Source: Enhygromyxa salina | GTDB taxonomy: Bacteria; Myxococcota_A; Polyangia; Nannocystales; Nannocystaceae | Reading direction: 5' to 3' | NCBI RefSeq assembly: GCF_002994635.1 | Contig: NZ_PVNL01000135.1 | Coordinates: forward strand, 496,001-560,000 | Length of the DNA stretch: 64,000 nucleotides | Shown here: positions 38,509-47,480 of the stretch, one piece after another | Layout of the letters: the number at the start of each line of letters is the position of its first letter | Numbering within the stretch: the first letter of the stretch is position 1 | The notes under the pieces: generated by a model | What the model was told of the DNA's origin: nothing | Database searches by the model: none | What the model saw: only the letters and a program-made list of their open reading frames with translations | Made by a program: the position numbers and the translations under genes

Positions 38509-40587
38509 TCACCAGACCGAACAGACGGGCTCGGCGTGCATAGGCGTGCCATCACCACACGAGAACGCCTCCCAGAACCCCGGCAGATGCGACATCGGCA
38601 CGTTGACGCGGAACTTGGGCGGTGAGTGTGGATCGAGGGACACCAACAATTTGTCGATCTCCGGCGAGCTGACGGTGCACCAGCTCTGGGCCGTGGCCAC
38701 GAAGAACAGCTGCTCATTCGTGAGCCCGTCGACTACCTGGGGCTCGGCCCCCTGCTCGACCACCCACGCCCGATAGGCCGCGTAGGACTCCTTGATGCCG
38801 CCAAAGTCCGCGATGTTCTCACCGAGCGTGAGCTTGCCCTGGACGTGCACCCCGGGCTGAACCTCGAGCGCCGAGTAGGTCTCCACCACGCACTGGGTCT
38901 GCGCGTCGAAGTTGGTTGCGACCTCGGGCGCCCACCACTCGCGCATGACCCCGTCCGCGTCGAACTTGCGGCCGCTGTCGTCGAACCCGTGGGTCAGCTC
39001 GTGGCCCATGACCATGCCCATGGCCCCAAAGTTCATGGCCTTGGGGAACTCGCGGTGGAAGAAGGGCGGCTGCAGGATCCCGGCCGGGAAGTTCATGAAG
39101 TTCTGCAGCGGGTTGTAGCTGGCGTTGACGATCGACGCCGGCCAGTACCACTCCTTCTCGTCGACGGCCTGGCCGATCTTGCCGAGCTGATATCGGTTGG
39201 ACCAGGTCCGCGCGGCGATCGAGTCGGAGAAGTAGTTGCCCGCGAAGCTGAGCTTGTCGTAGCTCTTCCACTTCTCTGGGTAGCCGATCTTGTTCTCGAT
39301 CTTCTTCATCTTGCCGACCGCCGCCGCACGGGTGGCGTCGTCCATCCACGGGAGCGAGGGCAGCCCGGCCTCGAACGCGGCCTCGACCCGCTGGATCATG
39401 TCGATCGCAATGTCCTTGCTGTCCCCGGGGAACTGGCGCTCCACGAATTTTTGGCTGAGCAGATCACCGACCGCCTGGTTGACGACCCCCACGCAGCGCT
39501 CCCAGCGGGGCTGGATCTTTTGTTGCCCGGTCAGCGCGGCGGTGAACTGAAAATTCGCGGCGACGATCTCGGCCGACAACAAGTCCGCGGTGCTGCTGAT
39601 CAAGTTGAAGCGCAGATAGTCCTTGACCGCCTGGGGATCCGCGGCGGCGATGACCGCCGGCAGCCCCTCGACGAACTCCGGGTTACTCACGTTGATCAGC
39701 TGCAGCTTCGGCACCCCGATCGCCTTGAAGTAGATCGCCCACGGCAGCTTGGACTTGGCCTCGACGCCCTTGCGATCCCAGCGGAAGTAGACCGACTCCG
39801 GGTCCCGCATCTCCTCCGGGGTCTTTTGCAGCTTGGCGATCTCGGTCTCGAGCGCGATGATCCGCTTGGCTGCGGCCACAGCGTCTGCGGGGGCATAGTC
39901 GAAGAAGCCCAGCATCCGCGCGATGTGGGCCTCGTACGGCGGCAAGAAGTACGCGGACTTGTCCGGGTCCAGATAGAACGAGGGCTCGGGCAGCCCGGTG
40001 CCACCCTGGCCGAGGTCGCTGATGTGGAGATCCGGCTCTTGAAAGTCGATCGAGAGCCCAAAGTCGAAGAACGCCCCGAGCCCGACACCCGCGTCGAGCT
40101 CACCCATGAGCTTGAACAACGCCTTGGTGTTCGCGGGGTCGAGCTTGTCGATCTTGCTCAGGTAGGGCGCGAGCGGGGTGATCCCGGCCCCGTCGATCGC
40201 GGCCTCGTCCATGCACGCCGCGTACAGCGTGCCCGGGCGCTCGGTGTCGTTCTCGAGGATCTCGCGCAGGACCTCGTTGTTGCGATCGCCGAGCTCACCA
40301 AAGCCCCGACCCCAGCGCGGCTGATCTTCCGGCAGGGGATTGTTCGCAATCCATTGACCACACGCGAACTGGTAGAAGTCGTCGCAGGGATCCGTGGTGA
40401 GGTCCATCTGCGCGACGACCTCGCTGCCGATCTCGTTGGTGCCGCTCAGCGAGAACCGAAGCTCCTGCTCGACGACCGGCGGCACCACCTCCGGCTTCGG
40501 CTCGGCCACGTCGCGATCTTTCTTGCACCCGGACGCGAGCAGCGGAACACACAGCGCAGCGCACACGACAATTTTTCGCCTCGACAT
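38509..40587 (-). CDS. M13 family metallopeptidase lipoprotein (neprilysin/PepO-like)
   Basis: 692 residues from ATG 40587 (alternative ATG 40599). Lipobox LASGC predicts outer-membrane or periplasmic anchoring. Hallmarks: NASYNPLQNFMNFPAGILQP (substrate-binding), VMGHELTHGFDD (zinc site HExxH), GENIADFGGIK (third ligand Glu), and a conserved C-terminal MHAEPVCSVW. The family cleaves small peptides. Length is normal. It precedes the crotonase gene region in the same direction with 78 bases between them, probably separately transcribed. Confidence 0.95.
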   Translation of the reverse strand: MSRRKIVVCAALCVPLLASGCKKDRDVAEPKPEVVPPVVEQELRFSLSGTNEIGSEVVAQMDLTTDPCDDFYQFACGQWIANNPLPEDQPRWGRGFGELGDRNNEVLREILENDTERPGTLYAACMDEAAIDGAGITPLAPYLSKIDKLDPANTKALFKLMGELDAGVGLGAFFDFGLSIDFQEPDLHISDLGQGGTGLPEPSFYLDPDKSAYFLPPYEAHIARMLGFFDYAPADAVAAAKRIIALETEIAKLQKTPEEMRDPESVYFRWDRKGVEAKSKLPWAIYFKAIGVPKLQLINVSNPEFVEGLPAVIAAADPQAVKDYLRFNLISSTADLLSAEIVAANFQFTAALTGQQKIQPRWERCVGVVNQAVGDLLSQKFVERQFPGDSKDIAIDMIQRVEAAFEAGLPSLPWMDDATRAAAVGKMKKIENKIGYPEKWKSYDKLSFAGNYFSDSIAARTWSNRYQLGKIGQAVDEKEWYWPASIVNASYNPLQNFMNFPAGILQPPFFHREFPKAMNFGAMGMVMGHELTHGFDDSGRKFDADGVMREWWAPEVATNFDAQTQCVVETYSALEVQPGVHVQGKLTLGENIADFGGIKESYAAYRAWVVEQGAEPQVVDGLTNEQLFFVATAQSWCTVSSPEIDKLLVSLDPHSPPKFRVNVPMSHLPGFWEAFSCGDGTPMHAEPVCSVW

Positions 40588-40665
40588 TCCGGGCAGCATG
40601 CCCGATTCGACCCAGCGAATAGACGTGCGGGTTTTATTGCCCACCCTCGCGAGCTGTGACCTTTT

Positions 40666-41451
40666 TCACGGCTTCGGCGTGAGCGCCCGCTGGTGGTCCT
40701 CGAGGTTCTGGACGATGCCCTGATAGCTCGCCGCCAGCTCGAGCGCCGTCGCCATGTCCGCGTGATAGCTGCGATACGCCGCGCGCTTGGTCAGCTGAAC
40801 CGCCATGGGCGGGTGCTGGGCGATCGCCTGAGCCCGCTCGGTCGCGACCTCGAGCAGCCGCTCGGCGGGCGCGACCTCGTGGACCAGGCCGATCTCGAGC
40901 GCTTGCTCGGCCGTGATCACCCGGCCGGTCAGCATCAGCTCGAGCGCCCGCGCGAACCCGAGCACGCGGGTCAGGAAGTACGCGCCGCCGTCACCAGGCA
41001 CCAGGCCAACCTTGACGAAGGTCGAGCCCAGCTGCGCGCCCGCCCGCGCGATTCGGATGTCGCACATGCACGCCAGATCCAACCCGGCACCGATCGCCGC
41101 GCCGTTGATCGCCGCGATCAGTGGCTTGCCGAACTCCGCGATCCGGCGCGGCACCGCTTGGATCCCGTGGACGTAGCGAGCGCGCAGCTCGGCCGGATCG
41201 CCCGCGAACATGCCCGAGCGCTCGCGCATCGCCTTGATGTCGCCGCCCGCATGAAACGACTTGCCCGCGCCGGTCAGGATCACGCAGCGGATCTCCGCGT
41301 CGAGGTCGGCCCGGTCGAGCGCCTCGACCAGCTGCGTGCACATCTCGTCGCTGTAGGCGTTGCGCGCCTCCGGGCGATCGAGGGTGATCGTTGCGAGCGC
41401 GCCAGCGTGCTCGTAGCGGACGTGCTGTGGGGGCTGTTGCGCGTCGGACAT
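40666..41451 (-). CDS. Enoyl-CoA hydratase/isomerase family protein
   Basis: 261 residues. Crotonase fold: VILTGAGKSFHAGGDIKAM (oxyanion hole), INGAAIGAGLDLACMCDIRI, and VKVGLVPGDGGAYFLTR. In the last, the position of the first catalytic Glu of rat hydratase (PEI...) is Phe in TFVKVG; the second (ALELMLTG) is kept. PGDGG occurs in isomerase-like or other crotonases, so plain hydratase activity is doubtful. Divergent from the P450 gene with almost no spacing. Confidence 0.9.
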   Translation of the reverse strand: MSDAQQPPQHVRYEHAGALATITLDRPEARNAYSDEMCTQLVEALDRADLDAEIRCVILTGAGKSFHAGGDIKAMRERSGMFAGDPAELRARYVHGIQAVPRRIAEFGKPLIAAINGAAIGAGLDLACMCDIRIARAGAQLGSTFVKVGLVPGDGGAYFLTRVLGFARALELMLTGRVITAEQALEIGLVHEVAPAERLLEVATERAQAIAQHPPMAVQLTKRAAYRSYHADMATALELAASYQGIVQNLEDHQRALTPKP

Positions 41452-41497
41452 GGGCTACGTGATAGCAGGCGATCGCGCGTTGCGGCGAGCGCTGGAT

Positions 41498-42874
41498 ATG
41501 GTGATCATCACGGCGATGGAGCCCCCGCGCGCGTCAGGCTGGCCGATCCTCGGCAGCGCGCTGGGCCTGCTGCGCGACCCCTTGGCCTACCTGCGGTCCG
41601 CCCACACCGAGCAGGGTGAGATCTTCGAGGTCCGCGCCGCGACCCGGCGGTTCGTGGTGCTGGCTGGACGCGGGGCCAACCGCTTCGTCGGGCGTGAAGG
41701 TCGCGAGCTGCTCGAGTCGCGCAGCTTCTGGGGCCGACTCACCGAGCGCCGCGGGTGCCCCCACGCGATCTTGGCCAGCGACGGCGAGCCGCACCGGACC
41801 CAGCGCAAGCACTACGCCGACGTGCTCTCGCGCAAGATCGTCGACAGCCAGCGGGATGGCTGCGACGCGCTGATCCGCGACAGCTTTGGCGCGTCCGACC
41901 GCCAGCTCAGCGCCCGCGTGAGCGTGCAGGATCAGACCCGGTTGCTGATCGCCCGGCTGGTCCACCATTGCCTGACCGGTGGCGCCGCGCCGATCCCCGA
42001 GCACACCGCCCGCGCGCTCATGGAGGTGTTTCGCTGGGAGACCAACACGCTGCTGCTTGGAAAGTGGCCCAGGCTCGCGCTGGCTGCCCCCGCGTATCGG
42101 CGCAGCCTGAGCCGGGCCGAGGGGTTTATTGATGAGTTGGTTCGACGGGATATCGATCTGAGTGAGCGAGCGGGGCCGTCCGCGACCACCGAGGTGCTTG
42201 GGGGTTGGTTCGAGCGGATTCGGCAGGGGCGTGAGCGCTACCCGGAGCTGTTTACTGCGGGCGATGTTCGGTTTGCTGCGCTGTTGCCGTTTGTCGCGGG
42301 CGTCGACACGGTCGGGGCGACGCTGGGGTTCGTGCTCTACGAGCTGTATCGAGACGCGCGATTGTTTGCGGCGGTGCGCGCTGAGGTCGAGGCAGTTTAC
42401 GCGGACGGCGTGCCCGACAGCGCGACGCTCGGTCAGCAGCCGACCTTGCACGGGTTGGTGCTCGAGTGCCTGCGCTTGTATCCGGCCGCGTTTGCGATGT
42501 ACCGCGGGGCTGCGCGTGAGTTCGAGTTTGCTGGGTATCGGGTCGCCGCCGGGACCGAGATCGCCGTGTTTACCAGCGCTACGCACTTTGACTCGCGTTA
42601 TTTTCCCGAGCCTGAGCGTCTCGATGTCACGCGTCACGTGGCGCCGCGATCTGAGACTCGACAGAAGCATGTGTTCATGCCCTACGGCGGGGGGCCGCAT
42701 GTGTGTTTGGGTGCCGGGATGGGTGAGGCGATGCTGCTGCTTGCGACTGCGGGGATCGTGCGGCATCATGATCTGGTGTTGGCGGAGCCGGGGCGGCGGT
42801 GGAAATTGAGCTTTGATCCTTCGCTCACGCTCAACGCGGGGGTGCAGCTTTTGCGCTGCTCGAGGAGTTCGTGA
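41498..42874 (+). CDS. Cytochrome P450
   Basis: 458 residues from ATG 41498 (41516 is an alternative). I-helix LLPFVAGVDTVGATLGFVLY (AGxDT), ExxR in LECLRLYP, PERF-like region PEPERLDV, and heme loop FMPYGGGPHVCLGAGMGE with the axial Cys. These are intact, so an active monooxygenase is likely; no redox partner lies next to it. It begins some 45 bases from the divergent crotonase gene, a possible shared promoter. From about 42120 to the stop the third codon positions become visibly less GC-rich than before. Confidence 0.93.
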   Translation: MVIITAMEPPRASGWPILGSALGLLRDPLAYLRSAHTEQGEIFEVRAATRRFVVLAGRGANRFVGREGRELLESRSFWGRLTERRGCPHAILASDGEPHRTQRKHYADVLSRKIVDSQRDGCDALIRDSFGASDRQLSARVSVQDQTRLLIARLVHHCLTGGAAPIPEHTARALMEVFRWETNTLLLGKWPRLALAAPAYRRSLSRAEGFIDELVRRDIDLSERAGPSATTEVLGGWFERIRQGRERYPELFTAGDVRFAALLPFVAGVDTVGATLGFVLYELYRDARLFAAVRAEVEAVYADGVPDSATLGQQPTLHGLVLECLRLYPAAFAMYRGAAREFEFAGYRVAAGTEIAVFTSATHFDSRYFPEPERLDVTRHVAPRSETRQKHVFMPYGGGPHVCLGAGMGEAMLLLATAGIVRHHDLVLAEPGRRWKLSFDPSLTLNAGVQLLRCSRSS

Positions 42875-42878
42875 TCTG

Positions 42879-44141
42879 ATGCGGTACGTTCATGTTTTCG
42901 CTGGCCTGGTGGCGTTGGCAGGGTGTAGTGCGAACGAGGGGCCACATACCGCTGCCGAGATCGGAAGCGATTCGGATGATGACTCAGAGGGCGTCTGCGG
43001 GAATGGAGTCGTCGAGGGCCCGGAAGAGTGTGACGATGCAGATCAGATTGACGGTGACGGCTGCAACGTCGACTGTTTGAGCTCTGGAGTCGTTCGGTGG
43101 TGTGTCGAGTACGGCCTCGAGGGAGGAGCGGACGTTGCATCAATTGATCTAGCCGTTCAGCAAGGGCGTGTACTTGCGGCTGGCTGGGGGGCCGTGGCCG
43201 GAGATCCGTCATTCACCGCTTGGGTGATGGAGGTGGAACTGGACGGCTCGCCCGCGTCGGACGGCCCGGTGCTCGTAGATGACGCGAACCTGACGATCCG
43301 GGGTGTCGCTGCGGCGCCTGATGGTGGGGCCATCCTCGTGGGAAGAACTCAGGAGCTCGGAGTGCCTGCATCCGCTTGGGTGGGGACGCGTTCTGCGTCG
43401 GGTGCGGTGTCCAGCCAGACCTACTCAGACCCCGATGGCGCGATTGCTTCGTCCGTGTTTTATGGTGGGGACGGGCCGATCATCGCGGGCTCCATGGGAA
43501 TTCGCGCATGGGTCGCTCAGCTCGATGGCTCCGGGCAGATCGTCTGGGAGGACCGCTTCTCGGTCGTCGGGATTGAGGATGTCGCAATGGACGTCGCGCA
43601 GCGGGTTGACGGGTCGATCATCGTAGTTGGACGGGCACAGACAGACCTGGAATCAGAGGGGGCTCCGATCACCCATGGGTTCGTACGAACCTACAGCCCG
43701 GACAAGGCAGATGTCATGGACCAGGTGATTGCGGACGAGGATCTGTCTTGGGCGTTGGCTTCCGTCGCCACTTCGGACTCGCTAGCTGTGGCTGGTGGCA
43801 ACGGGGTGGTCGGCCTGGCGAGCATCGGCTATGCGTGGACGATCGCTGGCGATACCCTCCAGCGTGCGCCTGCCCCCAGCCACGCGGAGAGTTCAACAGT
43901 CCATGATGTGGCGCTCGCCGCGGGCGGGGCATATCTAGTTGGCTCGGAGGTCGACGGCAGCACCTTGGTGCAGAGGATTAGGTACTTTCCAGATTTTGGG
44001 AGTGGGGAGCCCGGCTGGGACCTGGCCCGAGCTGCGGGAGAGGTGGTCTCGGTCGTCACGGCTGGGAGCTATCTGTACACTGCGAGCATCGTTCCGGTGG
44101 GCGGCCAGAACGTGGCGGAACTGTGCGGGGTGTCCCGGTGA
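42879..44141 (+). CDS. Lipoprotein of a propeller-like family with one DUF4215 unit
   Basis: 420 residues from ATG 42879, 4 bases after the P450 stop. Signal MRYVHVFAGLVALAGC (lipobox LAGC). One DUF4215 unit (CGNGVVEGPEECDDADQIDG) follows, then a propeller-like body with blades such as LAAGWGAVAGDPSFTAWVME and IILVGRAQTDLESEGA-type sequence. It resembles the protein at 16144-17412. The low-GC composition continues that of the P450 3' half. Surface location; function unknown. Confidence 0.65.
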   Translation: MRYVHVFAGLVALAGCSANEGPHTAAEIGSDSDDDSEGVCGNGVVEGPEECDDADQIDGDGCNVDCLSSGVVRWCVEYGLEGGADVASIDLAVQQGRVLAAGWGAVAGDPSFTAWVMEVELDGSPASDGPVLVDDANLTIRGVAAAPDGGAILVGRTQELGVPASAWVGTRSASGAVSSQTYSDPDGAIASSVFYGGDGPIIAGSMGIRAWVAQLDGSGQIVWEDRFSVVGIEDVAMDVAQRVDGSIIVVGRAQTDLESEGAPITHGFVRTYSPDKADVMDQVIADEDLSWALASVATSDSLAVAGGNGVVGLASIGYAWTIAGDTLQRAPAPSHAESSTVHDVALAAGGAYLVGSEVDGSTLVQRIRYFPDFGSGEPGWDLARAAGEVVSVVTAGSYLYTASIVPVGGQNVAELCGVSR

Positions 44142-44218
44142 AAAACGCCGCATTGATGAACGCGTCGAGTACGTCACGACGGCGAGGTCGCCTCGAGCAC
44201 GGCGCGTGCCCCAACATC

Positions 44219-44288
44219 TGGCCAGTGATCGAGAACAGATCGAGGACCGGGACCCCGAACGGGGTCTGGTCGGCGGCCAACCACTTGG
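44219..44288 (-). repeat. 70-base copy of the ankyrin gene N-terminal region
   Basis: Matches 45572-45641 with a single mismatch. On the minus strand it encodes WLAADQTPFGVPVLDLFSIT followed by GQ. No start codon context or continuing frame is present, so this is a relic of a second ankyrin-family gene between two unrelated genes. The rest of the 283-base gap 44142-44424 has no further gene. Confidence 0.85.
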
Positions 44289-44424
44289 TTTGGCCAGGTG
44301 TTGCATGCATGCGTCCGGTTTTCTACGGTGCGGCCTGGACCGGCTGCCTGTCCATGCGCCGCGCCGGGGCAGTGGTTGCGCTTCGGTGACTCACACGCTC
44401 GGTGTCCCGATTGCGGTCGGGCGA

Positions 44425-45747
44425 TCACTTACGCCTGAGGGCCCGAGCAGCCTGTGGCGTTGCTAGCGGCGAGGCATGATGGAGCTCGAGGAGCTCGACG
44501 CTCTGCGGTTTGTGCTCTTGCTTGGCGATCGCCAGCGCGTCGAGTCCGTCAGCCTCGGCCCGAGGATCCGCGCCAGCGCGCAGCAGCGCGTCGGCGACCT
44601 CGACGTGGCCAAGGCCGCAGGCGATGTGCAGGGGCGTATGTCCGTGTCGGGTCCGGCCCTCGAGGTCGACGTCGTGGGCGATCAGCCACTCGACGAGCTC
44701 GGCTCGGTTGGTCTCGGCCGCGGCGTGCAGAAGGTTGAACAGGTCGAGGTTGACGACGTCGGTTCGGGCGCCGGCCGAGTACAGGGTGTCGAGCAGTGCG
44801 AGCTCGCCACCGCTGACGATCGCCCAAACGATCGGAACCTGGGCTCGGTCGTCGCCCAAAGTGGGGTCGGCGCCGAGCTCCAAGAGCAGCTCGACGAGCG
44901 CGGGCTCGTGCTTGATCACGGCGACGGCGAGGGGTCGCAGGCCGCGGGTCGGGCTGGGGGCATCGATCGCCACGCCGGCCGCAGCGAGCTCGCGGACCCG
45001 CTCGAGATCGGCGTCGCGCACGGCCAACACCAGGGCCCCGTCGCTGCGCAGCGGTCGAATCGAACTGGGCGGATCCCAGGACAGCGCCGCGCATTTGGCC
45101 ATGTGGCCGAACGGCCCGAACACCGTCAACGGCGCGGCCTCGAGCAGCGCAGCCCCATCGGCGTCGGCGGGCAATGGCAGGACTTGGTCCAGAGCGTGAC
45201 TGCGGATCAGCCAATCGAAGGTCTCGACTGGATCGCCGAACACGTCAAACCCAGCGGCTTTGCTGATCCGCACGACATCGAGCACCAATTCGTCGCCCTC
45301 GCGCCGGGCCTCGGCGACCGCCTGGACCTCCCCGGTCCAGCTACGGGCAGCCAGAACCTGGCCGTCGCGCAGGGCGAGCACCCACTTGTGCTCCATCTCC
45401 CGCGGCGTGAACAACAGCCCGTCGCCGAGCAAGGGGTCGGCCGGATACCGCAGGGCGCAGGCGAGCGGCTCGAGCTCGGCCAGGCTCGAGCCATCGAGCT
45501 CCGCGCCGACGCTTTGGGACCAGGATATCGACCGCGCGGCGGCTTCGGGATTCTCACTCGTCGACAACAATTGGCCAGTGATCGAGAACAGATCGAGGAC
45601 CGGGACCCCGAACCGGGTCTGGTCGGCGGCCAACCACTTGGCGCGTTGCTGGACGGCCGAGCCCCCGGCAGCATCGTCGTTGGACCCGGGCGAATGGCCC
45701 AGGAGTTTAGCCTTCGTGCGCTCCCACCAGGTTGGCATCGTCGGCAT
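44425..45747 (-). CDS. Ankyrin repeat protein with an N-terminal domain of unknown function
   Basis: 440 residues. The first 230 form a globular domain with WLAADQTRFGVPVLDLFSIT (the segment duplicated at 44219) and RYPADPLLGDGLLFTPREME. I do not recognise it. The rest has about five ankyrin-like units, for example RPLAVAVIKHEPALVELLLE and HTPLHIACGLGHVEVADALL plus RAGADP. No signal peptide; probably cytosolic. Ankyrin tracts bind partner proteins. The partial duplication suggests the locus belongs to a family that expands by tandem copying, as some immunity or effector genes do. Confidence 0.8.
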   Translation of the reverse strand: MPTMPTWWERTKAKLLGHSPGSNDDAAGGSAVQQRAKWLAADQTRFGVPVLDLFSITGQLLSTSENPEAAARSISWSQSVGAELDGSSLAELEPLACALRYPADPLLGDGLLFTPREMEHKWVLALRDGQVLAARSWTGEVQAVAEARREGDELVLDVVRISKAAGFDVFGDPVETFDWLIRSHALDQVLPLPADADGAALLEAAPLTVFGPFGHMAKCAALSWDPPSSIRPLRSDGALVLAVRDADLERVRELAAAGVAIDAPSPTRGLRPLAVAVIKHEPALVELLLELGADPTLGDDRAQVPIVWAIVSGGELALLDTLYSAGARTDVVNLDLFNLLHAAAETNRAELVEWLIAHDVDLEGRTRHGHTPLHIACGLGHVEVADALLRAGADPRAEADGLDALAIAKQEHKPQSVELLELHHASPLATPQAARALRRK

Positions 45748-45779
45748 CGTACATCGAGCGGCGCTCAGCCCGTGAGCTC

Positions 45780-46129
45780 GGCGAGTGAGCCGTGGGTGTG
45801 CAGGGTCCAGATCGCGTCGGGGTGGCCTTGGCCGGCCGCCGGGGGCTACCTGCGAGGGACGTCAGAGCCGAGCGCGCTGGCGAAGACGGAGCGCACGTGT
45901 GCTTGCATGGCGGCGATGCTGGCCGCTGTGTGAGCGGACGTCGTCTTCGCTGGGGCGCCGCGCTGTCGGATCACCCGGCGCTGTCGGAGCGCCCGCGAAC
46001 GACAAATAGCACGAAGAGGCGATGAAGGCCGGGACCGACGAAGAGAACATCAAGAAGCTCGGCGCGCTGAAAATCCTGCGCATCACAGAGCCTTGCGCGG
46101 GCACTCGCGCCAACTAAACCGCTCGTACG
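45780..46129. other. 350 bases without an intact gene
   Basis: A minus-strand frame reads SIAAMQAHVRSVFASALGSD, meets an in-frame TAG, then continues PDAIWTLHTHGSLAELTG to a stop near 45776. It may be a decayed gene once upstream of the ankyrin gene. At 45980-46005, 26 bases are identical in inverted orientation to 10127-10152 within the IS91-like transposase remnant (encoding PLSFAGAPTA there). Confidence 0.45.
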
Positions 46130-46666
46130 ATGCTCCCGCAAGCAATCCTCCTCTTCATGGCGCTGGCTTCGCCCCTCGATGGGGCATCGGTGCCACCGCG
46201 CTATGATGGTGAGCTCGAATCGCCCCCAGACTTTGGGTCTCGCCTCGAGCGCGTGCACATGGAAGAGCATGGCGATTCAACCGAAATCGTCGCTCTCGAC
46301 TCAATGGGGTCTCCGATCGGTGTGCTCAGCGTTTGGGCCGACTCGGCAGGCGTGGTCCACGTAGACTCGGACTACGACGATGGCTACTTGCACGTCGCGG
46401 TCGTCGATGGCATTCCGGTCATTGATTCGACCCTGGACCCCGACATCGCCGCAGAGCGTGCCGCGCTCATCGGAAACGAACTCGTGGTGCCGAACCCGCC
46501 AGACGTCCCGGTTGGCTGGGGCGCTTGTGCATTCGCGGCAACCGGGACAGTGATCGCGGCGGCGACGGCAAATCCGTGGGTCATCGGGGGCGCCATCGCA
46601 AGCGCGTGCAGCTGCCTCCCCATGATTATTGAGGAATTCGAGGATATGAAATGCCCGCTTTGGTGA
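46130..46666 (+). CDS. Candidate secreted Cys-containing peptide precursor
   Basis: 178 residues. N-terminal hydrophobic signal MLPQAILLFMALASPLDGAS. The middle is an acidic/beta-rich region (residues about 40-120), and the C-terminal 55 residues are hydrophobic, Ala/Gly-rich and hold four Cys: GWGACAFAATGTVIAAATAN ... IASACSCLP ... MKCPLW. A two-part precursor with a Cys-containing hydrophobic tail recalls halocin-C8-like peptides and other bacteriocins, but I cannot confirm membership. The next gene overlaps it by 16 bases and encodes a small membrane protein. The role is inferred from layout. Confidence 0.5.
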   Translation: MLPQAILLFMALASPLDGASVPPRYDGELESPPDFGSRLERVHMEEHGDSTEIVALDSMGSPIGVLSVWADSAGVVHVDSDYDDGYLHVAVVDGIPVIDSTLDPDIAAERAALIGNELVVPNPPDVPVGWGACAFAATGTVIAAATANPWVIGGAIASACSCLPMIIEEFEDMKCPLW

Positions 46667-46935
46667 CCAGCATATTGGTCGGCTGGATCGTCGCCGGCGG
46701 GCTCGCGGTCGCCATCCATGGTTTTTCGGGGGGCGGTTGGATCGGGGGTCTCCTTTGGGGGATCATTGGCCCGGCCCTAACACTCTACGAGTGGGCATCA
46801 CTTCGAAAAGCCTCGCCGGATATGAAGCACGCCGCGGACCGGATGCTCCTCGCTTGGGGGATGCTGCTACTCGCACTGGCCATCCCGGCCATCGATGCCG
46901 TCGGGGCCCGCGTCTGCGCCCTGCTGTCGGGTTAG
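46651..46935 (+). CDS. Small membrane protein, possible immunity partner
   Basis: 94 residues with three predicted membrane spans: TSILVGWIVAGGLAVAIHGF, GGWIGGLLWGIIGPALTL and LLAWGMLLLALAIPAIDAV. It starts inside the last codons of the Cys-peptide gene (16-base overlap), so the two are coupled. Small multi-span proteins next to bacteriocin-like precursors often give immunity or assist export. No family recognised. It converges with the decayed CBS gene and overlaps its end by 4 bases. Confidence 0.55.
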   Translation: MPALVTSILVGWIVAGGLAVAIHGFSGGGWIGGLLWGIIGPALTLYEWASLRKASPDMKHAADRMLLAWGMLLLALAIPAIDAVGARVCALLSG

Positions 46936-47480
46936 CGCGCCGAACAGGCTCGCCACGACCCACCCATGTCGCCGTTTTCGATCAGCGCGCGGAGGCCGTG
47001 CTCGATCTCGCCGAGCAGGACAAAGGGCGAGGCGAGGTCCAGCAGCTGGCGACCGAGGTCCTTCTTGGTGACGATGCCCGTGATCTTGTTCTTCGGTCTG
47101 CGTATCAGCACGTAGCCGTGTTTGATGATACCGGGGATCACCTCGAGAAGTGGCCGGGTATGTAGATCGAAGGTGGTCAGGGTCTCGTCGATCGCGGCCT
47201 CGAGTTCGGCCCGACCCATGCGGAAACACTGGCCAAACATGCGCAGGTAGTCGGCCGGCGTCCGCCTCGATGGTCAGGACTCGAGCGCCGATCCGCTCGC
47301 CGCCCCTCAATCGCCAGCGCCGGCTGCTCGCGCTGCGTGATCGCTTGCGCCACATCGGGCACTTCGAGCTGCTCGGGATCGAGCCGGTCGGCCGCGACGG
47401 CCGCTTCCTCGGCGTAGTCCTCGGGCGGCGAGAGCAACGGCCACCAACTCGCGAGGTCCGGGTACCCCCTACCCAACCTG
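46932..47480 (-). pseudogene. Frameshifted CBS-domain protein gene
   Basis: The 5' part reads LASWWPLLSPPEDYAEEAAV ... DVAQAITQREQPAL in one frame. The 3' part, in another, reads HGYVLIRRPKNKITGIVTKK and LIGEIEHGL-like VLLGEIEHGLRALI. Together these recall two-CBS-domain proteins, with the first CBS domain largely deleted. At least one frameshift separates the halves, so the product is probably not made. Confidence 0.55.

Noticed and set aside
38626-40659. 677-codon open frame opposite the M13 peptidase gene
   Set aside because: It is the antisense of a well-supported M13 gene with HELTH and ENIADF motifs; no domain visible in the shadow frame.
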